Below are positions 1-8,300 of a stretch of DNA of 10,961 nucleotides, in pieces. Under the pieces are notes generated by a model. It ran no database searches and was not told the DNA's origin. It saw only the letters and a list, made by a program, of their open reading frames with translations. Both the position numbers and the translations under genes were made by a program. The first letter of the stretch is position 1, and each line of letters starts with the position of its first letter. Origin of the DNA: Clostridia bacterium (lineage in GTDB: Bacteria > Bacillota > Clostridia > Christensenellales > UBA1242); the NCBI GenBank assembly GCA_017650795.1, contig JAGCEE010000120.1, forward strand, positions 1 through 10,961, read 5' to 3'.

Positions 1-1279
1 TATGCGCTATAAGATAGTGTTGCATACACGTTATAACTTTGAACAACCTGATAGATCTCTCCTCCAAGGTCTATGCTTTGAGCAATATCTTTTTGTAATA
101 CAAACAACGGACCGTTGGATTTAATAAATGTATAACTACCATCTTCTTCATTATAACTTGAAGCAAGAATTTCGCTTGAATTATTGCCAAATACTATAAA
201 TGCTTCTGCAGACAAGTTGTCGTTTTTATTATAAGTTGTATAAGATACATTAAACGAAACATTATCGCTTGGCTCTGCCATGATTGTATTCTTGTCCGAC
301 TTAATGTTTTGTATGCCTGTTAAAACCTTGGCACTAAACCTTGTTGCAATTTGTTTGTCTTCATCTATATTACTTAAAAAGACATTAACACCCAAACCTT
401 GAACATACTTGCCATAATATTCATTGTTTCCAATCTTAATTATTGGCTTTACGACAATATTTGTGGACTTTGTGCTTATACTCGCTTTTGCAGTAAAATA
501 CGCAATATAGCCATTTGATTCTATGTCAATAATATCATCTTCGGTAATAATTACATATTCTAACTGTTGGTTATCTTCCAACTCTATTTGTGTATTTTTG
601 TATTTATAATTGTGAGTATAACCCCTCATGTAAACAGCAGTGGTGTTTTGATTTACTAATTTAAGTTCGCCAACGGCATTGGACATACCCTTGTCTAGAT
701 ATGCTGTTATTTCTTCAAAGTATTCTATTAAGTAAATTGTAATTAGTGCATATGCCTTGTAATTTAAACTACTTGATGCCTTTAATTGAATTACTCCAGT
801 GCCATTTACCGATATGTACCTACCATAGTTTTTGAGCATAGCAAGGCTCGTATTATCTATATTTAAACTCATTTCTGATAAAGATACACCCGCAAGAAGC
901 AATAACGTTTCTGTATCAATATCGTTTAACAAAATTGATTGTTGTGACGGGTTTTTGGCTTTTTTGTATGCAGATAAAACCAAAGGAGCAAGGCTAACAC
1001 TTTGCATGCTTATTTGTTCACTACCATCTTCCATATCTTTTTTGACTTTTATTGTTGTTTCGTTAGCATCAAGAACAAGAATATCACCATAGTAATAATC
1101 TATCGAAAGTGATTGATTAACCATTTCCTCTGTGCCAATTACCCTAACGGTTCTACTAAACAACATATAGGTATATGCATGATTTTCTTCTCCAAGTTTG
1201 GTATCGTCATCTGTAAGTCCATATGCATTTACATTTTCACCATAAGCATAAACCAAGGTTGCCTCTATGCCTCTTTTTT
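1..1279 (-). other. Beta-rich region after the GLUG block of gene B
   Basis: About 425 residues after the last GLUG unit run to the window edge. They include a Leu-rich stretch (TETLLLLAGVSLSEMSLNID near 920-860), a BIG-like core (YISVNGTGVIQLKASSS near 815-767) and alternating strand-like segments such as IIKIGNNEYYGKYVQGLGVNV. No stop, catalytic motif or membrane segment is seen. The C-terminus lies outside the window. I read this as further stalk modules, with low certainty about family. Confidence 0.45.
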
Positions 1280-4200
1280 CTCCATTGTCGGTTGCTTGAA
1301 CAGTATTGTCTTTAACTATGCCTGCATTTATGTGTCCAATAAGACCACTAGCATATTTTGCTCCTCTTACATATATTCTGGAAGTGCATTTTTCTAATGT
1401 TCCGCCGTCCATAAAACCGAGTATTCCGCCCACATACGAATTATCTGCCGAGTTGTTGTTGCGAACTATACCCTGTGCCTTAATTGAAGAAACAGTTCCA
1501 CCAGTATTGCTACCGACTATTGCTCCTAAGTATCCAACATTTGCAGTTATATTCACATGTGCATTTATGCCAAATAAACCAATAGAAGAGTATGAGTCGG
1601 TCAAATAATTGTTAAAAATATTTCCACCTTCCACATTTTTTCCAACAACACCACCAACAGACACATCGGATATACCTGAAACCTCAATCCTTAGTGGTAT
1701 ATTAGACATATCCACAAATAGTGTTGATATTTTTGCATCGTTATTGATTTCTATTGTTCCGTAGTTTGCACCAGCAAGCATACCAAATGAAATAAACACA
1801 GTTCCTGTTGCCTGCTCAGACTTTGATATTTGTAATGTGTTATTAGCAGAATTTGACAAACTTACTTGTACGTTTGAAATTGTACCCTTGTTTATTCCCG
1901 CAAGCAAGCCAATATCTGAAGTTTGGTTCATCCCCTTAAAATCACCAGATTTAAAGTTGCCAGATATTACTAAGTTATATATTTTTGCCGTATCTTTAAT
2001 AGTTCCAAACAATCCACTACTTAATCCTTTATTTGCAACCACAAAGTTAATAATCCCACCTGTTTGTTCATCATTACCAAAGTTTTCATCATCTTTTTGT
2101 AAGAATGTTCCTCTTATTGAATTTTTTAGTTCAGGGAAATAAACTTCGTTGCCACGACAATCAATTAGTGTATCCAAATAATAATGGTTGTTAGCATCAA
2201 ATCGTAATAAATCTTCATAACTTAAAAGTCTTAATGCTTTCTTTTCGGATGTTCCATCTGCACAGTTAAACTTTAACGCAATATTATAATAATATGCACC
2301 AAACTCATCTCTTTCTGAATTTGTTTTCATTCTAGAAACGGCAAAAATTCTTACCGTTCCCGTGCCACCTTTTAAATAAGTAAAGGTCACTTTTGTATCG
2401 TTTATAGTATACGAAAGGCAGTTTGTTGAATCTGCATCATCATATTCTATTCTTACTACTATATCTTTTAACATTGCATTTGCAGGAAGTATATAGGTAT
2501 TGAGTGTAAGTTGCCTGTTTGTTTCTGTATTGTCTAAATACATGTATTCCATTGCATTAACCAAGAACAATCCATCAACATCTACATATTTTTTTATATT
2601 TACACTAACACTTGCAGTATATGAATATCCAATTTTATCTTCTATTGTTGCAGTAAACATAAAATCAGATACAACATTTATTCCGGAATAATCACATATA
2701 AAGTAAGCAATAAAGTAGTCTGTTTCTTGAGAAATATATAAATTGCCAACATCTCCAACCTTATAACAATCTTCTGTTATTTTTGTGAGTTTAAGTGTTG
2801 ATGATAGGGTAAGCATAGAGCCTTCACCATCACTTTGTTCTACATAAAACCCTATTCCATTTGTTTCAAGGTCTTTACGGGTGCAAACAACATTGTCATT
2901 GTCGCTCATTTGAACGTCCAAATACAGCCTTGCAGTTGCAAGGTTCTTGTTTGCATAAGACAAATCATTGTAATTGTAAACATCTATTGTTTTTAATTTT
3001 TTTGCAATATCACTATTACTATCTAATTCGTCCCTGCTTGTTGTTAGGTTCATATCTTTTACATAATCGATACAAGATATATTAAAGTCAAAAACATTTA
3101 TTATTTCTTCATTTGCTGTTCTTATAAAACCCTCAGAACTATATGTAATAAGCGAAACCTTAACAATCTCTGCATTTTGTGTAAAATCATTAGATGTAAT
3201 TGTATATCCACCATTACTGTTTTCCATCAAACCAAAACATGAATTATTTTTTAAGCTTATACTATAACCATATGAGTCTTTATTAGTGTCGGTGTAATCT
3301 TTAATACGTTCCTTAATGTTTATGGAAACGCCTTTGCCCTTTACCGAAAAATGTTCAATGCTGTTAGTTTGTTCTTTTATACTATAATCGTATAAGTTTC
3401 TACTATCGGTATTTAATACCGTTAAAGAAAAATCATCTTTTGTTATTTCTCTATAAACTACAATAGAAATGGTTATTGGTGGAAGTTCATTCTCTGTGCT
3501 TATAATAAAATCACTCTTCCCAACACTCCTTGGTGTTATGCGCAAAGTTGGCTTTTCTGCCAAAAGGTCCACAGACACATCACAAGATAACATAGTAGAA
3601 AATTTTGGTGTGACATATAATCTGCCAACCGTTCCACCCTCCAACTCAAAGTCGTCAAAAGAATAAGTTGTTGACCCCTCGCCAATATCTGGCATTTTTA
3701 CATATAGAGTATTGTCAACATACTTTGTGCTATCTATATAAAATGAACGGCTACCTTGATATACTTTTATAAATGCCATATTGGAACATATTTCTTCGCC
3801 AGTGGTTTTGTCGATGCAAGTAGCCTTTATTACAAGATTACTCTCTAAGGCTCTTTTTGCCGATATTACAAAAGTATTTTCATTTTGAGAAACATTGGCA
3901 AGATACTCATCTGCCTCGTTGGTAAGCCCACTTAAATCATTATCATTAAATATAATATTTAAAAAGTCGGAAAAATTATAAAAATTCGTTAAATCGTCAT
4001 CAGAAACGCTTGTTTTTGATGTGGTTCGATAAAGCTTAAATTGCATTATATAATTATCATTATTATACGAACTATCTATATTAGGATAAATAGAATATTT
4101 TATAGTTTTTGTTTTTGTATTATTATCGTACAAATTTATATAGCATAATTCGTCTTGTCCATTTATTCTTATGGTTTTTGGAACCATTTTTGAAGTGACA

Positions 4201-5243
4201 GGAATGGTTATTTGTTGATAATTTAAAACGAAATCAGTTTGATAAACCTTTATATTTATTCCAAACGTTTCGCCTTTATTTGTTATCCTGTCGGTCTGAA
4301 CATCAAATGTAAAATTGTTTTGTTTTGCTCTTATTGGAGCATTTTCGCAAACGTCTCCAGATATTGCACCATCAACACTTACATCGATGCTATACTTACT
4401 ATAATCATCTATTTTAACAGAAATTTGTTTTTTAAAATCTAATACATCATTTATTGTAAAATCTAGATTTTTAAGTTCTAATGCATCTTTTGAATATAAT
4501 ACAACCCTTGTTGAAGCATCTAAATCCTCTTCACTGTCACCATAATAATTAGTTGCAAAAACCTCTAAATTAAGTTTATTAACATCAATAGCATCAACAA
4601 TTTTAACAACAAGTGTGGTAGTAATATCCGAACTAATTATGCTGGTTGCCACAATATTAACTTCGTTTACATCATTAGATGTTTGTGCAACAGACAAAGT
4701 GGCAGTTGATGAATTCCATGTTATACCTTTAAGTGCTAATTCATCTTCATTTTGAAGTCTATACAAAAGACCTGTTTGCGTTGTGTATTCTGGGTTGAAA
4801 ATAAAATCTGCCGAAGTCATCACCCTAGAAGAACCTCTTTTTATATACACATTATCCTTTGCGGTAATGCCTTTTATTTCCTCACCAACAACAACAGGAA
4901 TGCTTAAAGATACATCTGTGCCTCGGATTGTAAGTGTGAGTTTTGTTTCGCCTATTGCAAGAGGTTGTAATCTAAAAGTAAATTTTCCATCACTTAAATA
5001 TGATGTTTTATCTGCAACTTCTCGCACAATAGATGATTCAAAACTAAAATCAAAATCAATATCTTTACTATTGTAATCGCCCACCACAAAACTAAACTCT
5101 TTGTATTCATCTGTAATAAGAAGTTCTAACCTTGCATCATTAAACGATAGCGAAAAAGAACTATTTGTGGGCTCACACCCCGCAAATACCGCCATGCATA
5201 TAAAGACTAATCCAAATGCAAATATGCTCAATATTTTTTTCAT
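1..5243 (-). CDS. Giant GLUG/Ig-like surface lipoprotein (gene B), 3' end outside window
   Basis: The frame is open from an ATG at 5243-5241 to the left edge, giving 1747 codons with no stop. The start is supported by AGGAG ten bases upstream and by an immediate signal peptide: KK, a hydrophobic core, then VFAGC with Cys23 as the predicted lipidation site. Visible order: residues 1-22 signal; about 24-1000 tandem beta-sandwich modules resembling bacterial Ig-like BIG domains; about 1005-1322 a GLUG-type block with repeated GG-[IV]-[VL]-G units; about 1323-1747 more beta-rich modules. Family knowledge: GLUG blocks usually form beta-solenoids in large secreted adhesin-like proteins, and BIG modules act as stalks. 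Inferred role: a lipid-anchored protein presenting a beta-solenoid away from the membrane. No enzymatic motif is seen. It follows gene A by 71 bp on the same strand and is probably in its operon. Coding is certain, the exact function unknown. Confidence 0.9.
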   Translation of the reverse strand, partial: MKKILSIFAFGLVFICMAVFAGCEPTNSSFSLSFNDARLELLITDEYKEFSFVVGDYNSKDIDFDFSFESSIVREVADKTSYLSDGKFTFRLQPLAIGETKLTLTIRGTDVSLSIPVVVGEEIKGITAKDNVYIKRGSSRVMTSADFIFNPEYTTQTGLLYRLQNEDELALKGITWNSSTATLSVAQTSNDVNEVNIVATSIISSDITTTLVVKIVDAIDVNKLNLEVFATNYYGDSEEDLDASTRVVLYSKDALELKNLDFTINDVLDFKKQISVKIDDYSKYSIDVSVDGAISGDVCENAPIRAKQNNFTFDVQTDRITNKGETFGINIKVYQTDFVLNYQQITIPVTSKMVPKTIRINGQDELCYINLYDNNTKTKTIKYSIYPNIDSSYNNDNYIMQFKLYRTTSKTSVSDDDLTNFYNFSDFLNIIFNDNDLSGLTNEADEYLANVSQNENTFVISAKRALESNLVIKATCIDKTTGEEICSNMAFIKVYQGSRSFYIDSTKYVDNTLYVKMPDIGEGSTTYSFDDFELEGGTVGRLYVTPKFSTMLSCDVSVDLLAEKPTLRITPRSVGKSDFIISTENELPPITISIVVYREITKDDFSLTVLNTDSRNLYDYSIKEQTNSIEHFSVKGKGVSINIKERIKDYTDTNKDSYGYSISLKNNSCFGLMENSNGGYTITSNDFTQNAEIVKVSLITYSSEGFIRTANEEIINVFDFNISCIDYVKDMNLTTSRDELDSNSDIAKKLKTIDVYNYNDLSYANKNLATARLYLDVQMSDNDNVVCTRKDLETNGIGFYVEQSDGEGSMLTLSSTLKLTKITEDCYKVGDVGNLYISQETDYFIAYFICDYSGINVVSDFMFTATIEDKIGYSYTASVSVNIKKYVDVDGLFLVNAMEYMYLDNTETNRQLTLNTYILPANAMLKDIVVRIEYDDADSTNCLSYTINDTKVTFTYLKGGTGTVRIFAVSRMKTNSERDEFGAYYYNIALKFNCADGTSEKKALRLLSYEDLLRFDANNHYYLDTLIDCRGNEVYFPELKNSIRGTFLQKDDENFGNDEQTGGIINFVVANKGLSSGLFGTIKDTAKIYNLVISGNFKSGDFKGMNQTSDIGLLAGINKGTISNVQVSLSNSANNTLQISKSEQATGTVFISFGMLAGANYGTIEINNDAKISTLFVDMSNIPLRIEVSGISDVSVGGVVGKNVEGGNIFNNYLTDSYSSIGLFGINAHVNITANVGYLGAIVGSNTGGTVSSIKAQGIVRNNNSADNSYVGGILGFMDGGTLEKCTSRIYVRGAKYASGLIGHINAGIVKDNTVQATDNGEKRGIEATLVYAYGENVNAYGLTDDDTKLGEENHAYTYMLFSRTVRVIGTEEMVNQSLSIDYYYGDILVLDANETTIKVKKDMEDGSEQISMQSVSLAPLVLSAYKKAKNPSQQSILLNDIDTETLLLLAGVSLSEMSLNIDNTSLAMLKNYGRYISVNGTGVIQLKASSSLNYKAYALITIYLIEYFEEITAYLDKGMSNAVGELKLVNQNTTAVYMRGYTHNYKYKNTQIELEDNQQLEYVIITEDDIIDIESNGYIAYFTAKASISTKSTNIVVKPIIKIGNNEYYGKYVQGLGVNVFLSNIDEDKQIATRFSAKVLTGIQNIKSDKNTIMAEPSDNVSFNVSYTTYNKNDNLSAEAFIVFGNNSSEILASSYNEEDGSYTFIKSNGPLFVLQKDIAQSIDLGGEIYQVVQSYNVYATLSYSA
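1280..2230 (-). repeat. GLUG-type beta-solenoid block of gene B
   Basis: The block begins with a typical lead-in, YEDLLRFDANNHYYLDTLID near 2220-2160, where an element placing a residue 'frame' precedes the repeats. Seven or eight degenerate units follow: GLFGTIKDTAKIYNLVISG, IGLLAGINKGTISNVQV, FGMLAGANYGTIEI, VGGVVGKNVEGGNI, GAIVGSNTGGTVSSI, YVGGILGFMDGGTLEKC and ASGLIGHINAGIVKDN. Each has the G-x-[IVL]-[VLA]-G-x-N-x-G-x-[IV] pattern of the GLUG motif, and spacing varies between about 25 and 50 residues. These are protein-level repeats; the DNA copies are too diverged to count as direct repeats. Confidence 0.75.
2235..5174 (-). other. Ig-like (BIG-type) stalk region of gene B
   Basis: About 980 residues after the lipid anchor look like consecutive beta-sandwich modules. 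They alternate beta-strand-like VxVxI patterns with polar turns and have no long helix. Signs of the BIG pattern include IGETKLTLTIRG followed by SIPVVVGEEI near residues 88-120, and LKGITWNSSTATLSVAQT near 165-182, which resembles the usual 'itW.Ssn..vatvs' core. Similar strand signatures recur further on (GGTVGRLYVTPKF, GTGTVRIFAVS). Module borders cannot be set by eye and the repeats have diverged. Likely role: an extended spacer between membrane and GLUG block. Family assignment is by pattern only. Confidence 0.55.
5175..5243 (-). other. Lipoprotein signal peptide and lipobox of gene B
   Basis: Residues 2-3 are KK, residues 4-20 are a hydrophobic core (ILSIFAFGLVFICMAVF), and A21-G22-C23 completes the lipobox. 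Cys23 is encoded at 5177-5175. The -1 Gly and -2 Ala are canonical, while Phe at -3 replaces the usual Leu. The mature N-terminus (CEPTNSS) is a short polar linker, typical of bacterial lipoproteins. This predicts Sec export, cleavage by signal peptidase II and attachment to the outer face of the membrane. Confidence 0.88.
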
Positions 5244-5314
5244 AGTTCTTTTTCTCCTATTGTTTGTTTAATTGCTTTTTTGTTGTTTGTTTTTTCTGTT
5301 TGCCAAGCAGATTT
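5244..5314 (-). other. 71-bp intergenic leader between genes A and B
   Basis: This is the only non-coding stretch in the window. On the minus strand it is A-rich and purine-rich. It contains no hairpin followed by a T-run, so no intrinsic terminator for gene A is visible. A TTGGCA that could pass as a -35 has no TATAAT-like partner at the right distance. Both points favour co-transcription of A and B. The gene A frame stays open through this gap and meets TGA overlapping the gene B ATG (see findings). Confidence 0.7.
5254..5258 (-). promoter_or_regulatory. Ribosome binding site of gene B
   Basis: Minus-strand AGGAG lies ten bases before the ATG at 5243, within an A-rich leader. It is a good Shine-Dalgarno match and fixes the start of gene B together with the signal peptide that follows. 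Confidence 0.85.
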
Positions 5315-8300
5315 TTATGGATTTACTGCAACTTTATTTGTTGTATAGTAATAAGATACACCATATTCTTTATAAGTTGTTTGGCCAAGATCTATAACTA
5401 TATCTCCATTTTGTTCATATACTTCGCCATTATGAATTACATCTATTATATACACTGTTTTTTCTATTACACGATATGTAATGCCATCAAGTATGTTGGT
5501 AATAGTATAACTACCGGCATCTATATTGTAATATCTTGTGCTAATTCCCATTGCACCTACCGGAATGAAGTTGGCATCTCTTTCTGTATAGTAGTTTCCA
5601 TCAATATCCTTTTTATCGCTAAAGCTAGGACAGTTGTAAGATAATTCTGCCGCAAGCGCATAATTTGTGCCGTTATAATAGTATACTTTTTCTTTGATTA
5701 TATCCTCATATCTTAACGAAACTATTAAGGCATTTTTTCCTCTATATGAATCATTATAAACAAATATATTTTCATATTCATTTTCGCCATCATAGAAATT
5801 TGCTTTTGGTTTTTGTAAGGTGTAAGTTAGCTTCGTTGTTTCAGAATCAGTGTATGGTGCTTCATTAGTACCGATAGCCATTCCAAGACCTTGTTTATTA
5901 ACAATCATTATGCCATCTTCGTACACTTCCACATCATACGATAGCTCATCGGTAATATCGCTGCTAATTTCAACATCTGACCTTGCAAATGTATAACTAT
6001 TTTGGGCTAAGATTGATATAGGTATTTGTGCAAATGTACGTTCATACTCTGCAGAGTACCTGATTTGTGGCTTAAACGAATTAAAGTGTCCTAATAAATC
6101 AGCACTAGCAGCAGAATCATCAAGTCCATCTTTATCGGCAACCATTTTATCAAAAACAATGCCATCAACAATATTTTCCCAATATAGTTTTTCGACAAAT
6201 TCTATTCCTGTGATATCGCCATTTTCATTGTTTTTAATAAATTTTATATACATGCCGTTTGACTTCAGATTATTCATAATTGTGTAAACAATACAAACAT
6301 CATCATTATTAGAATCCTTATCGCTGATAACGCCGGTCTCAACCATCATTTCCATGATTTCTTTGCTTGTTAATAATGTATCCATATTTGCAACAGGTAT
6401 TGTAGTATCATTTCCTGCAAATTCTTTAATTTCAGAAAACTTATAACTATATATTATTTCATTATTATACGGGTTTTTTGATCCTTCGAATGCTTTAGTG
6501 CCTTCATATTTTACAGATTTAACTTCAATCAAGAAATCCCCATCCATTAATGAAGTCATCTTAACTAAATATGTCTCCGTAAATGTTCCTTCCGCTTTAT
6601 TTGTTCCATATTCTACATAAGATTGATATGTAAACTCGCTTACAACTTGCGGTGCATTGACTCCTTCTGGATATAAATAATATGTTTTTATATTAGATAT
6701 AGTGAGCGTTTGTCTTGCGGTTGTTAATTCAATTTTTATTGTCTCTTCCTTAGAAATGTTATTTGTAAATGTTAACTCTCCTGTCGTTTTATCTAAAGTA
6801 TAGCCCACCTGGTTAGAACCAATATATGCCTTAATTCTTAAGTAATTGCAATCAACCCCAGGATCGCACTTGAAAGCATCTAGTTGAATGGTATTATCGC
6901 CATCACCATTAACAATAAAAGTAGATATGCTTTCTATTCTATCTATTCCAGTATAACCAGGTATACTATTTATAAAATCATTACCATTAATGTCATAAAT
7001 ATGTCTATCATTAACCAATCTACCGTATTTGTTGTAAGAAATGGAATATGTAATATGATCTTTGCCCAGCGATATTTGCTCTGCAGACCAGTTTTCGTTC
7101 GTATATTTTGAAGAACTATTTAAACTCAAACTTGTTTCACTTGGAGTTTCTATATATGTTGCACCACTCGTGGATTCGTTAACCATATTCTTTACAATTA
7201 CATATGCCCTATCTAATGTGTTATTTCTATTTCCAATTAATTCAGAAGCATAGGATTCATTTGGAATGCATTTAACTATCTGACCTTTAACAATAACATT
7301 CTCACCATCATACCCTAAATTATTCAACATAAGATCAGAATAAATTTGATAAGTATTAAAACCGGATAATATTTTATCAATGGCGTATCCACGATCAACT
7401 AATGCATAATCATTATTACCTATGCCAATGCTTCCTGTTTCGGACAAGTATGTTGGGTTATGTTCGTCATATCCAACAACACCTCCGGCATATGGAACTG
7501 CATTATCTTTTATAATATCTGCCGAAAGCAACATAGTAGTTAGCTCATCTATTCCACCAACAAATATGCTTCCCTCTACGGCATAACTACCATTGTTATA
7601 ACCAAGTATTCCACCAACATGGGTATTTTTGTAAGATGCAAGATTAAATGCTCCTATATTTGCCGTAACCCCATTTGTTGTTAAACTTCCTAAGTTCTTA
7701 CCAACAAAACCACCGGCATTATTTATTTGAGAAATAATTTGAAGATTATATACATTAACAATTGTTTCATCTATTCTTACATTAGAATCTGACCCAATTA
7801 GCCCAGTAACGCAACCAAAAGTGCAATCACCGGAATTATTTTCAAAATCCATAATTGTACCGCAAACGTTTATTCTTTTTATTGTAACATCAACATTCTT
7901 TACATTTAGGTTTCCATTAGCCTCTCCAACAAGGGTTGATACATCTTTAAGCCTACTAGAAATTTTGTATGGTATTTCTACTGAGCAGTTGCTTATTACT
8001 GCGCCATTAATTTCAACACTGCCACCCGCATTTACTTTTCCAATAACTAGGCCAAACGATGCTTTAAAGTTGGTTGTTTGATTTGCTTCAACAATTTGTT
8101 TGTTATAAATATTTTTTTCTGCAAATTCAACCCTTCCAACATACATAAAGTTTAGCACTTTTGCACTTTCGGATTCTTTTATAATACCTAGTCCGTATGT
8201 GTTGTCTTTTACGGAGCCATCTAATAATACTTTATAGCCACATAATCTTGAATTTGCTTTAAATGTTAATTTTCCATTAAACTTGTTAAACGTGTCGGTA

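Noticed and set aside
5290..5314. A promoter for gene B in the intergenic gap (TTGGCA as -35)
   Set aside because: No TATAAT-like element occurs at 16-18 bp; the A-rich spacer alone is not evidence.
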